Of a stretch of 64,000 nucleotides of DNA, positions 1 to 8,650 are shown piece by piece. This stretch comes from UBA5195 sp034432755 (GTDB taxonomy: Bacteria > Chloroflexota > Anaerolineae > Anaerolineales > Villigracilaceae), in contig DAOUBQ010000074.1 of the NCBI GenBank assembly GCA_034432755.1, forward strand, positions 1 to 64,000. The letters run 5' to 3'. How positions within the stretch are numbered: position 1 is the first letter of the stretch; every line of letters starts with the position of its first letter. Made by a program: the position numbers and the translations under genes. Under the pieces are notes generated by a model. The model was not told the DNA's origin, did no database searches, and saw only the letters and a list, made by a program, of their open reading frames with translations.

Positions 1-20
1 TTTTTGCAGTGGAGTCAAGG
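1..20 (+). repeat. Dispersed repeat A, partial copy at window edge
   Basis: The first bases (TTTTTGCAGTGGAGTCA) match the right end of a repeat that recurs in intergenic DNA near 11353 (inverted), 15259, 18619 and 23660 (inverted). Only the right end of this copy is inside the window. It is non-coding; its function is unknown. Confidence 0.5.
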
Positions 21-158
21 ATATTTTCACCCCGCTTTCTGTGCGGCTCATCCTTAAGTCCTTCCATCCTGTTTGTTTTTTAAGACTTTGAAAAGGTCAT
101 AGGTACTATCCACACCAGGATTGAAACTTGTATAATCTGATGTGAAAGGAGAACGCGC

Positions 159-671
159 ATGAACGTTTCCGAAGCCATTCGCACCAAGCGCGCCGTGCGC
201 AAGTTTTTGGAGAAGCCGCTATCTGACGAAGTGATTCGAGCGATTCTCAACGCCGGGCGGCGCTCGCAATCTTCCAAGAACAGCCAGGCCTGGCAGTTCG
301 TTGCCATCCGTGACCGGGAGACTCTCAAAACGCTTTCGACCTGCGGGGAGTGGGCCGGCCACCTGGCCGGAGCGGCCCTGGGGGTGGCCATCCTGACCCC
401 TGACCCAGCCGAAAAATTCCAGACGATGTTCGACGCCGGTCAGGCCGCTGCGTTCATGCAGTTGGCGGCCTGGGAATTGGGAATCGGCTCTTGCCCGGCC
501 TCCATTTACGAACCGGAAAAAGCGCGCCAGATTTTAGGATTCCCTGCTGAATGGCACTTGCGAATTGCGCTATCGTTTGGATACCCGGCAGATGAAGCGG
601 TCATCACGGCTGCGCCTAAAAAAGGCGGGCGGCGCGGTCTGGACGAAGTGACACATTGGGATAGGTGGTAG
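159..671 (+). CDS. Nitroreductase family protein
   Basis: 170 aa, a normal length for a small FMN-dependent nitroreductase. The N-terminus (VSEAIRTKRAVRKF) is the classical NfnB/NADH-oxidase-like opening, with arginines that contact FMN phosphate. The SSKNSQAWQF segment around residue 40 and the GIGSC segment near residue 110 are also typical. It probably reduces nitro compounds, quinones or flavins with NAD(P)H in the cytosol; the physiological substrate cannot be read from sequence. The start is supported by an AAAGGAG Shine-Dalgarno just upstream, and a TATAAT box lies at 131-136. It reads toward the histidine kinase, with 21 bases between them. Confidence 0.85.
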   Translation: MNVSEAIRTKRAVRKFLEKPLSDEVIRAILNAGRRSQSSKNSQAWQFVAIRDRETLKTLSTCGEWAGHLAGAALGVAILTPDPAEKFQTMFDAGQAAAFMQLAAWELGIGSCPASIYEPEKARQILGFPAEWHLRIALSFGYPADEAVITAAPKKGGRRGLDEVTHWDRW

Positions 672-692
672 GTTGTAAACCAGGGGTGAGAC

Positions 693-3600
693 ATGTCGAG
701 TACCACGACGAACATCGTGCGACTGAATGAGGCCAAGCGAATCAAAATGCTCCACAATTTCACCAAAACGCTACACGAACTGGTTAATCTACCGGTCAGT
801 ATTTGGGTTCCTGATAAACAACGGCGGCAACTGCGCATTGTGGCTTTCCAGGGCATGCCGTCTGCGCTCAAGGAAAACGCGGTCATCACCATTGCAGAGC
901 CGAGTGTGATTGCGAATACATTTCGCACAATGCAGACGGAAATCGTGCCAGATGTGTTACGCGAACCGCGTTGGAAGCACAAGCAGGAAGCGCTGGAGCA
1001 AGGCTGGGTCTCGGCTCTGTGCACGCCGATTGTGGTCAACAGACAGGCCGAAGGCGTGATGACAGTTTACGCCGGGCCAGGGCGGACGGGCAACTTGAAC
1101 AGCCTGAAAACCCTCACCGATAACTTCGTCAACCAGATTGCCCTGACCATCGAGGTCGAGAACCGTCGGGTCGTGCTGGAAGCGCTGATGCACATCAGCC
1201 AGAAGTATGAGACGGTCTCCGACAAACTCAAGGAAATCCTGCAAGGAATTGTGAAAGCCAGCTGCGATGTGTTAGGCGCCGATTGCGCTGTGCTGTATCC
1301 CTTCGACCCGGAACGGGAGATGTATTACGACCGGGCGCACGTCGTTTCACATGGGCTGGTCGAGCCGCTGGAGCTGAGCGAAAAGCCGCGCGTTAAGTGG
1401 AGCATGGCAGCCCAGGTGATTCAGGAAGGCGAACTGGTCATCCAAGACCTGGCCGCAGAATATCCTGAACGTTTGCATGACCATTTTATCGTCCGAGAAG
1501 GGGTGCGGGCGTTCATGGCGATTGCGCCGCGCGCCAACAATGCCTCTCTGGGCCTCTTGTTCATCAACTACCGCGCCCCGCATAAATTCACCGAAGAAGA
1601 GCAAAACTCCATTCGCCTGTTTGCCCACCAGGCAGGGATTGCTATTCACAATGCCTTACTGGTCAAGCGCTCGCAAAGACAAAACCAGGCACTCAAGGAA
1701 CTGCATGAGATTGGGCCTGGTCTCTTATCTATCCCATCTCGTAAAAAGCTCAGGGATGTGCTGGATGAAGTGGCGCAGACGGCGCGCAAGGCCCTAGGAG
1801 CCGACCTGGTTGACCTGTATCATTACAACGAGGAAGAAGACCGCTTCCTCTTACCTCCCTCACTGGCCGGGGAAAGAAACAGCCCAAGCCCAAAAGCCAT
1901 TTACAGGGATGATGTCTTATACCAGTTGTTTGACGCCCGAAAACCACTCTACATCACCGATTCGCAGCGCGACCCGCGCACCAACAGCCCTTTCCACCCA
2001 GAACGGCCTGCCGATACCCAAACCCATCAGCGCTTCGTGGTGCGGGAACGCGTCCAATCCACCGCCGCCATTCCACTCATGATAGATGGCAAAACCGTCG
2101 GGGCGTTGTTCATCAACTACCGCGTGCCGCAGACCTTCCCCGAACACCAAAAAGAACTCATCGAGATTTTCGCGGCCCAGGCAGCCATCGCAATTGCCAA
2201 TGTCAGTCTGTATGAAAATTCGCAAAAGCGGGCCGAGGCGCTCAGCCGCTTGAGCAGCGTCTCTGAAAAATTAATCCAATTGAGTGAAGGCAGGACCGAA
2301 TTGCCCCGCCTGCTGGAACAGATTGCCGAAGGCGCGCGGGAAGTGCTAGAAGCCGACCTGGTGGACCTGTACCAGTACGAGCAAAACCGAAACACCTACC
2401 CGATGCCTATCATAGAAGCAGGAGAGCGCTACCAGCCGGTATTGAAAGACAAAGTCTATCGCACCGACATCGCCTGCACGGTGGTGCAGGTAGGCCGTCC
2501 CTGGTATGTGGACGATGCCGCCAACGAGCCAGCCCTGACCAAACCCCACGAAGCGCGCCCGGAACAAATCCAAGAGCGATTCGTCGTGCGCGAAAAAATC
2601 CAGTCAATGGCAACCATCCCCATGAAAATTGGGAACGAAATCGTGGGGGTCCTGTTCGTCAGTTACCGCCAGAAACAGGGTTTTTCGAAGCCACAGCGTG
2701 AGTTGATTGAATTGTTCGCTGCCCAAACGGCCATAGCCATTCGCAACGCGCGCCTGCTCATCCGGCGCAAAGCCCTGCTAGAATCGGGCAACCTGCTGGC
2801 CTCACAAGTCAACCGCACCGAAAACGAACTCTTGACCCTGATTTATGAACAAGTCAACCGCTTTATGGACAGCCGCAACCTGACCATCGCGCTCTATGAC
2901 ACCGAACGCGGCGAAATCCGCCCTGGACTAACACTGCGTGATGGAAAAAGACAGGCCGACGCAAACTGGGAAATGGGGCAGCGCTGGCAAGAACATATCA
3001 AGTCCATCCTCTACAACCGTCGGGCAGTCTTTTCTTCCAAACGCGCCGAACTCGACTCGGGGCATTTTTCCCCTGAAGAAGCCTTTTTTACATCCTGGAT
3101 TGGCGCGCCCATGCTGGCCGGCGAACGCGTCTTGGGGGCGATTGTAGTCTATCATGAGCGCGAGAACACCTACACCATTGATGACTTGTCTGCCCTGCAA
3201 ACGATTGCCAGCCAGGCTGCCGCCGCCCTGAACAACACCCGGCTCTACAGCGCGGCCCGCAGCGAGGTGCTGGCTGAGCGGCAACTCGCCACGTTGGGGC
3301 GCGCGATGGCCGCCATCGAGCACCGCATCAACAACACGCTCAATATCATCCCACCCAACCTGATGCGTCTGCGCAACCGGCTGAATACGCCCGATGACGA
3401 ACTCGAAGAAATTCTCGGCATCATCGAGCGCAATACCCGCTACACTTCCATGCTGCTCAAGCGCATCCGCGCGCCGCTGTTGGAGGTCAACCCGGTGGAG
3501 GTGGATGTGAACGCCCTGTTGACCGACATCTTCAACAAAGAACGGCACGAGTGGACCGCCGACCGCACCCGCTGGCTGGTGGAAGCCAACATCGAGACCT

Positions 3601-4031
3601 GTCCCGACCTGCCGGTGGTGAGCCTGCCAGCGGGGCAGATTTCGGAAGTCTTCCAGAACCTGATTCAGAACGCCTACCGCGAACTGGACAAGGCGCATCG
3701 CACCCGCCAGGCCAACAAAAACCAAACCCAATCAGAAGGCGCCTTCGGCGGGGCAAAAATCGTCGTCTCAACCGCGCTCGAAGAGGGGAAAATCAAGGTG
3801 CGGGTCAAGGACAACGTCCCCGGCGGGATTCCGACAAAAATCCAGCCGCGCCTGTTCACCAGGCCGGTTTCCTCCCCTATTCAGGGCGAAGGCTCCGGGC
3901 TAGGGTTGTGGCTCAGCAAAATAATTATGGAGAGCATCGGCGGTGATATCCGCATCGAATATACCGGCATGCTCGGCACGACCATGCTGGTTGAAATTCC
4001 GCTGCCGAGCCGCGCAGAGGAGCGAATATGA
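693..4031 (+). CDS. Multi-GAF sensor histidine kinase
   Basis: 1112 aa soluble sensor kinase with no membrane segment. About five GAF-like modules fill residues 1-850; repeated phrases such as LGLLFINYRAP, VGALFINYRVP and VGVLFVSYRQ mark successive GAF copies. The phosphoacceptor region is near residue 870 (AAIEHRINNTLNII, candidate His in EHR). The ATPase domain follows with an N-box (NLIQNAYREL), a slightly unusual G1 (DNVPGGI) and G2 (GSGLGLWLSK). The GAFs probably bind small ligands or chromophores, but I see no obvious bilin-attachment Cys motif. The stop overlaps the next ATG (ATGA), so it is translationally coupled to the receiver genes downstream, its likely partners. Confidence 0.92.
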   Translation: MSSTTTNIVRLNEAKRIKMLHNFTKTLHELVNLPVSIWVPDKQRRQLRIVAFQGMPSALKENAVITIAEPSVIANTFRTMQTEIVPDVLREPRWKHKQEALEQGWVSALCTPIVVNRQAEGVMTVYAGPGRTGNLNSLKTLTDNFVNQIALTIEVENRRVVLEALMHISQKYETVSDKLKEILQGIVKASCDVLGADCAVLYPFDPEREMYYDRAHVVSHGLVEPLELSEKPRVKWSMAAQVIQEGELVIQDLAAEYPERLHDHFIVREGVRAFMAIAPRANNASLGLLFINYRAPHKFTEEEQNSIRLFAHQAGIAIHNALLVKRSQRQNQALKELHEIGPGLLSIPSRKKLRDVLDEVAQTARKALGADLVDLYHYNEEEDRFLLPPSLAGERNSPSPKAIYRDDVLYQLFDARKPLYITDSQRDPRTNSPFHPERPADTQTHQRFVVRERVQSTAAIPLMIDGKTVGALFINYRVPQTFPEHQKELIEIFAAQAAIAIANVSLYENSQKRAEALSRLSSVSEKLIQLSEGRTELPRLLEQIAEGAREVLEADLVDLYQYEQNRNTYPMPIIEAGERYQPVLKDKVYRTDIACTVVQVGRPWYVDDAANEPALTKPHEARPEQIQERFVVREKIQSMATIPMKIGNEIVGVLFVSYRQKQGFSKPQRELIELFAAQTAIAIRNARLLIRRKALLESGNLLASQVNRTENELLTLIYEQVNRFMDSRNLTIALYDTERGEIRPGLTLRDGKRQADANWEMGQRWQEHIKSILYNRRAVFSSKRAELDSGHFSPEEAFFTSWIGAPMLAGERVLGAIVVYHERENTYTIDDLSALQTIASQAAAALNNTRLYSAARSEVLAERQLATLGRAMAAIEHRINNTLNIIPPNLMRLRNRLNTPDDELEEILGIIERNTRYTSMLLKRIRAPLLEVNPVEVDVNALLTDIFNKERHEWTADRTRWLVEANIETCPDLPVVSLPAGQISEVFQNLIQNAYRELDKAHRTRQANKNQTQSEGAFGGAKIVVSTALEEGKIKVRVKDNVPGGIPTKIQPRLFTRPVSSPIQGEGSGLGLWLSKIIMESIGGDIRIEYTGMLGTTMLVEIPLPSRAEERI

Positions 4032-4177
4032 TTCGCATCTTGGTTATTGATGATGAACCGCGCTGGACAGATGAAGCCCTGCAAGCCTATCAAGTGGGCG
4101 CCCTATATACACCCAAATCACTCAATCCCAGGCACTTCGTGGCACAAATTCGGGAAGTCATGCCTGCCAGCGGCTAA
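4028..4177 (+). pseudogene. Internally deleted response-regulator receiver remnant
   Basis: A 49-codon reading frame starts at the ATGA overlap with the kinase stop. It begins like a receiver domain (MIRILVIDDEPRWTDEAL, with the acidic DD pair) and ends like one (the GALYTPKS segment followed by FVAQIREVM, resembling the K-P loop and last helix). The middle, about 65-70 residues including the phosphorylatable Asp, is absent. It is best read as an in-frame internal deletion of a receiver that once followed the kinase. Such a short product could not fold as a receiver. A functional micro-protein is possible but unsupported. Confidence 0.7.
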
Positions 4178-4195
4178 AATCGAGCAACGAATAGA

Positions 4196-4606
4196 ATGGA
4201 GGGGCTTTTGGATCAACAAAAACATCATATCCTCATCGTTGACGACAACCCGGACTGGCAGTTGACGTTCAGGGGGGTCTTGAAATCTGCCGGGTTCGAG
4301 GTGACAACCGCTGCTTCGCGCGAAGAAGCCATCCAAAAACTGGCTGCCGAACGATTCGACCTGGCCCTGCTCGACATCCGCCTGGATGAGAGCAACGAAA
4401 ACGATAGTTCCGGCCTGGCACTGGCCGAGCAAATCAGCCAGCGGTGGGACTGGATGAAGGTCATCATTGCCACCGGCTATACCAGCGACGAATTCATCCG
4501 CAAAGCCCTGACCCCCAAAGGCCGCAAGCGGCTAGCCGTCGGGTTCGTTCAAAAGCAGGACGTGGGCAACCTGGCGAGAATAATTGCAAAGGCACTGGCG
4601 CAATGA
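4196..4606 (+). CDS. Stand-alone response-regulator receiver protein
   Basis: 136 aa, a single REC domain. The acidic pair is in HILIVDDNPDW, the phospho-Asp in LALLDIRLDES near residue 60, the Thr switch in IIATGYTSDE and the Lys near the C-terminus (FVQKQD). It has an extended loop after the phospho-Asp (DESNENDSSG) that is closely matched in the next receiver protein (DESDEDNQEG), so these two are related and probably serve the same kinase. There is no output domain. The stop overlaps the start of the next gene (ATGA). Confidence 0.88.
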   Translation: MEGLLDQQKHHILIVDDNPDWQLTFRGVLKSAGFEVTTAASREEAIQKLAAERFDLALLDIRLDESNENDSSGLALAEQISQRWDWMKVIIATGYTSDEFIRKALTPKGRKRLAVGFVQKQDVGNLARIIAKALAQ

Positions 4607-6198
4607 ACCAACCCATGCGAGGCCGAATCCTTGTGGTAGATGACCTGCCCGATGTGCGCAATACGGTCATCGGCATCCTGCAAGATGAAGGTTACCTAAC
4701 CCGCGCTGCCCGGTCGCGCCAGGAAGCCCTGTCTATCCTGGAAAACGAACGATTCCATGTGGCCGTATTGGATGTACGGCTGGACGAAAGCGACGAAGAC
4801 AACCAGGAGGGCATGGAACTGCTGGCCGAAATCAACCAATCCTACCCAGCCATCACAGTCATCATGTTAACCGGCTACGCCGATGTCGACATGGTGCGAA
4901 AAGCGCTGCAGCCCATCAACGGCAAGCAGCCCGCTTACAGCGTGGTACTGAAAAACGAGATGATGGGCCTGCCCAAAACCGTGCGCGGCGCATTTCAGCA
5001 ATCCCTGCGGCTCAACCTCCAACTGGTCATCGAAGACCCACAGGCTGCCATCGAACAACTCGCCGGGCAGGTTCGCTTCCCAGATGGAAAAGCCCCGCCC
5101 CCCGAAGATGCCGCTCTCCAAATCCGCGAAATTTTTTGCACACTGTTCTTCGAGTGCGAAAAAATCAACCTGCGGCAAATGCCGCAGGGTTTCAGCGGCG
5201 CAGCGGTATTTCAGGTAACGCCCACCTATCAGGGCAAGGGCGAGGGCCAGGGCGTAGTCGTCAAAGTTGGCAACCGGGGAGAAATCAGCGCGGAAATCAG
5301 CAACTACGACAAATACGTCAAAGGAATTGTAGGCAACCACCGCATCCCCGAAGCCATGCGCAGCGCCCAAACCCGGCATCTTGGCGGAATCCTGTATTCC
5401 TTCATCGGCCTGGGCGGCCAGACCGAAAACTTCACCGGCTATTACCACCAGACGAACTTGTTAGATGACCTGCTGCCCGTCCTAAACAACCTGTACCACG
5501 AGACGCTCTTCCCGCTCAAAGACAAAACCGGGCGCATGAAAGAAAATTGCGACTTGCGCGCCTTTTACATGCAGCACCTTCACCTGAACGAGGAAAAACT
5601 CCAGCGCATCGCTTCTGGAATCCACGAGGGGCAGGCAATCTTTTCCGAACGTGCCGATGGCACCTGGCAGTTTGGAACGGAAAGACTGCCCAATCCGCTG
5701 CACTACGCCAGGGGCGCGAGATTCCAGGTTGATAGCTTTTTCACCACCATTCACGGCGACCTGAACGGGCAAAATATCCTGCTCGACCCCAACCGCGCCA
5801 CCTGGCTGATAGATTTCCTGACCACGACCGATGATGGACACATCTTGCAAGATTACGCCGCGCTGGAAACCGACCTGCGCTTTCGATTGATACCCAGGTC
5901 AGGAGTCACCCTGGATTCATTGCTAAAGTGGGCGCGCGTCTGCTTCGAGGGCAGCCTGCTAACCGCCCCACTTTCCGAAAGTGCTTACGACCATCCAGGC
6001 CTGTTCAAGGGTCATCGTATCATGCTGCGCATCCGCGCGCTGGCCGCCCAGACCACCGGATACCGCGAGCGCGCTTACCTGATTGCGTTGTTCTTCAACG
6101 CCTTGCGCGCCGCCACGTACCGCGAGGCAAGCGACTTCACCCGTAATCACGCGCTCTATTGCGCCGCCAAAATCGCCGACCGGCTGGTCAATTCCTGA
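4603..6198 (+). CDS. Response regulator fused to an APH-like kinase domain
   Basis: 531 aa from the ATG that overlaps the previous stop; an in-frame extension to 4444 exists but would overlap the whole 3' end of the preceding gene. Residues 1-135 are a receiver (RILVVDDLPD, phospho-Asp in VAVLDVRLDES). Residues about 180-520 look like the aminoglycoside-phosphotransferase/choline-kinase fold: a nucleotide-loop-like GFSGAAVFQV, a Lys strand (VVVKVG), a Brenner-type catalytic motif HGDLNGQNILLD near residue 387, and the metal-binding Asp in WLIDFLTT. All key kinase residues appear present, so it should phosphorylate a small molecule or protein under phosphorelay control. The substrate is unknown. 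Confidence 0.8.
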   Translation: MNQPMRGRILVVDDLPDVRNTVIGILQDEGYLTRAARSRQEALSILENERFHVAVLDVRLDESDEDNQEGMELLAEINQSYPAITVIMLTGYADVDMVRKALQPINGKQPAYSVVLKNEMMGLPKTVRGAFQQSLRLNLQLVIEDPQAAIEQLAGQVRFPDGKAPPPEDAALQIREIFCTLFFECEKINLRQMPQGFSGAAVFQVTPTYQGKGEGQGVVVKVGNRGEISAEISNYDKYVKGIVGNHRIPEAMRSAQTRHLGGILYSFIGLGGQTENFTGYYHQTNLLDDLLPVLNNLYHETLFPLKDKTGRMKENCDLRAFYMQHLHLNEEKLQRIASGIHEGQAIFSERADGTWQFGTERLPNPLHYARGARFQVDSFFTTIHGDLNGQNILLDPNRATWLIDFLTTTDDGHILQDYAALETDLRFRLIPRSGVTLDSLLKWARVCFEGSLLTAPLSESAYDHPGLFKGHRIMLRIRALAAQTTGYRERAYLIALFFNALRAATYREASDFTRNHALYCAAKIADRLVNS

Positions 6199-6232
6199 CG
6201 CCCAAAAGCCCGATGAAGCCAAAAGAACGACA

Positions 6233-6257
6233 AAAGCCCCGCGCGTAGCGGGGCTTT
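6233..6257. terminator. Bidirectional intrinsic terminator
   Basis: Perfect 10-bp inverted repeat AAAGCCCCGC / GCGGGGCTTT with a 5-base loop. A-rich and T-rich flanks suit it to stop both the plus-strand signalling operon (ending 6198) and the minus-strand receiver gene (ending 6276). Confidence 0.88.
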
Positions 6258-6275
6258 CTTATTACAAAATCGAAC

Positions 6276-6641
6276 CTAAATCAGACCGATTTTCTTGAGC
6301 GATTGCTCCAGGGCATCCACCGTCACCGGCTTGACCAGGAAATCGCGGGCGCCCGCCTGCATGGCATTCGCGCGGGTTTGCGGCTGGTCATCTGAAGTAC
6401 AAACAATCACCGGCACGTTAGTCAGGCGGGGTTCGCGGTTAGCGAAACTCAAGATGTCGAAACCGGTGACGCCAGGCATGTTGATATCTAAAAAAATCAC
6501 ATTCGGCGTTTCGGTCCGCAGGATTGCCATTGCCGGGCCAGGGCCATACGCCGGGCGGGCCTGCACGCCAAGCGCCTTCAACACCCGCACCAGAGAATCT
6601 GCTGTGGAGCGGTTATCATCAATCACAAGGGCGTTAACCAT
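6276..6641 (-). CDS. Single-domain response regulator (CheY-like)
   Basis: 121 aa complete receiver: acidic pair in LVIDDN, phospho-Asp in IFLDINMPG near residue 53, Thr/Ser switch in VIVCTSDD, Lys in FLVKPVT. No output domain, so it acts through protein contacts. Its start overlaps the last 8 bases of the MoeA-fusion gene, so it is transcribed at the end of the molybdopterin operon. That is an odd neighbour for a molybdenum cofactor gene. Confidence 0.9.
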   Translation of the reverse strand: MVNALVIDDNRSTADSLVRVLKALGVQARPAYGPGPAMAILRTETPNVIFLDINMPGVTGFDILSFANREPRLTNVPVIVCTSDDQPQTRANAMQAGARDFLVKPVTVDALEQSLKKIGLI

Positions 6642-8643
6642 TCTCTACCTCCGCAATGAGTGTTCCCATGATGCTCGTATCATACCCTGGCAGCGATTTT
6701 ACAGCATTTTGGAATAATTGCGATTGCATTAACTCAAACAAAGGCCGCAACAATTCGCTTTCGGCATACATTTGTGGAATCACCAGGTCATAGCGTTCAT
6801 GAAAAAGTGGCACAAAGTCCAGTTTCAGGGCTTGCGCCGCCGCCGGAATGCCCAGCCCACAATCGGCGCGGCCCGAAGCCACCGCCGCCGCCACGCCCAG
6901 GTGAGTATACTCTTCCTCGTCGTATCCGTGAACCTGATTGGGCGTAATCCTTAACAAGTTCAAATGATAATCGAGCAACACTCTCGTCCCCGCCCCGCGC
7001 TGCCGGTTGATGAAGGTCACATCCTCCCGAATCAAATCCTGCAAAGAACGGACTCCCTTTGGGTTGCCTCGCCGCACAATCAGCCCCTGCTCCCTGCGAA
7101 CAAACCCCACCAACCGCACCGGAACGCCTGGCAGGTATTGTTTCAGATACTTGAGATTGTATTCGCCGCTTTCCGGGTCGAGCAAGTGCGAGCCAGCCAG
7201 GTGCGCCTCGCCTCGTTTGAGCGCCACCAACCCACCCTGCGAGCCAACATTGGCCGAAACCAGCCGGCGGTCGTAATCAGAAAGATACTGCGCCAGCAAA
7301 TCGAGAAGAACATCGTGCGAGCCAATGCAGAAAATGGTCTGCTCAATATCGCGCAACGGACGCATCAACTGCACGCGAACGGGTTCTCCCGCCTCCACGC
7401 CCTGCACGCCGCGCGGCAGCACCACCAGGCCATCGGCGCGCACCAGCGAGGTAATCACCCCTGCCCCGCGCGAAAGCGGCGCAGCCAGAGTCTTTTCACC
7501 CACTTTTCCAACCACCACCCGCACATAATCATCATCCCCCGGCGGCGAGACGGTTTTGCGGGTGATTTGGGCCGAAATCGCGAGCGGTTCGGCGGGGCGG
7601 CGCCCCAACCAGCGGGCAATCAGTTCCTCAACGAAAATATCCACCGTCAGCGCGGCAGAGACCGGGTAGCCGGGGACACCGATGATGGGAATCATTTCAT
7701 TACGAGCGTCGGCCTCGATACGCCGTTTCGCGGCTACTCGACCTCCGGTATTGACCATCCCCAAAATGACCGGATGCCCCGGGCGGACGGCCACGCCATG
7801 CACCAGCAACTCACCCAGCGATTCAACCACGCGCGAGGAGAAATCCTCGCTCCCGGCAGAGGAACCGGCGTTGAGCAGCACCAGGTCGCAGGTTTGGGCG
7901 GCATCGCTTACGCGCGCGCGAATGGCTTCAAAATCGTCTTTTGTAATCGGAAAACGCACCGGCTCTGCGCCCATCGCTTTAATTTGAGCCGCCATCACCA
8001 GCGAGTTGTATTCCAAAATGTCGCCGGGCTTAAGTTCCGCGCCGATTGGCACGAGTTCCGTACCGGTTGGCAAGAGAGCCACGCGCGGACGGCGCGCCAC
8101 CGTCACCGAAACATGCCCGGCGGCGGCCATTGCACCCAGGTCGTAGGGTTTCAGGGCGTGCCCGGCCGGCAAAACCAGTTGGGTTGCCACAATATCCTCC
8201 CCCAGCGGGCGGACGTGGCTCCAGGGCGTCACCGAGGCGCGAATCCGAATCGCCGCCGGTTGGCGCGGGTTGGGGGCAATCTGGCCCTGTTCATCAAGCG
8301 GTTCAACGTTTTCAATGGGAATGACCGCATTGGCCCAATCGGGCAGGGGGTCGCCGGTATCCAGGTAGGCGGCTTGCGGCCCGAAGCGCAGCGTCAGCGG
8401 GTTCGAGGGCATGGCCCCCGCTGTGGCTTCGGCGCGGACGGCGAAACCATCCATCGCGCTGGCGTGGTAATGCGGCGAAGATTGAAGCGCCCAAACCGGC
8501 TCGGCCAACACGCGACCCAGGGCGTTTTCATCGAGCAGGATGGTTTCCGTGCCAAGCACTTGCCACAAACCGGCTTCGCGCAGGGCGGTTTCGAGACGTT
8601 TTTTGGCCTCGGAAAGAGGAATATCATGGAGATAGACAGACAT
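6634..8643 (-). CDS. MoeA-like molybdopterin protein fused to a periplasmic-binding-protein-like domain
   Basis: 669 aa starting at the ATG at 8643 (MSVYLHDIPLSEA); a TTG two codons upstream is possible. Residues 1-430 are MoeA domains I-IV: SAMDGFAVRA near residue 65 and the MPT-binding region with LLNAGSSAGSEDF, GVAVRPGHPVILG and GVPGYPVSA. Residues 450-669 match the substrate-binding fold often attached to MoeA in archaea and some bacteria (SHDVLLDLLAQYL, GLIVRRGNPKGV, FINRQRGAGTRVLLDY), probably a molybdate/tungstate or cofactor-related ligand domain. MoeA inserts Mo or W into adenylylated molybdopterin. It sits 7 bases after the second moeA and overlaps the receiver gene. Confidence 0.9.
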   Translation of the reverse strand: MSVYLHDIPLSEAKKRLETALREAGLWQVLGTETILLDENALGRVLAEPVWALQSSPHYHASAMDGFAVRAEATAGAMPSNPLTLRFGPQAAYLDTGDPLPDWANAVIPIENVEPLDEQGQIAPNPRQPAAIRIRASVTPWSHVRPLGEDIVATQLVLPAGHALKPYDLGAMAAAGHVSVTVARRPRVALLPTGTELVPIGAELKPGDILEYNSLVMAAQIKAMGAEPVRFPITKDDFEAIRARVSDAAQTCDLVLLNAGSSAGSEDFSSRVVESLGELLVHGVAVRPGHPVILGMVNTGGRVAAKRRIEADARNEMIPIIGVPGYPVSAALTVDIFVEELIARWLGRRPAEPLAISAQITRKTVSPPGDDDYVRVVVGKVGEKTLAAPLSRGAGVITSLVRADGLVVLPRGVQGVEAGEPVRVQLMRPLRDIEQTIFCIGSHDVLLDLLAQYLSDYDRRLVSANVGSQGGLVALKRGEAHLAGSHLLDPESGEYNLKYLKQYLPGVPVRLVGFVRREQGLIVRRGNPKGVRSLQDLIREDVTFINRQRGAGTRVLLDYHLNLLRITPNQVHGYDEEEYTHLGVAAAVASGRADCGLGIPAAAQALKLDFVPLFHERYDLVIPQMYAESELLRPLFELMQSQLFQNAVKSLPGYDTSIMGTLIAEVENG

Positions 8644-8650
8644 AAGCAAT

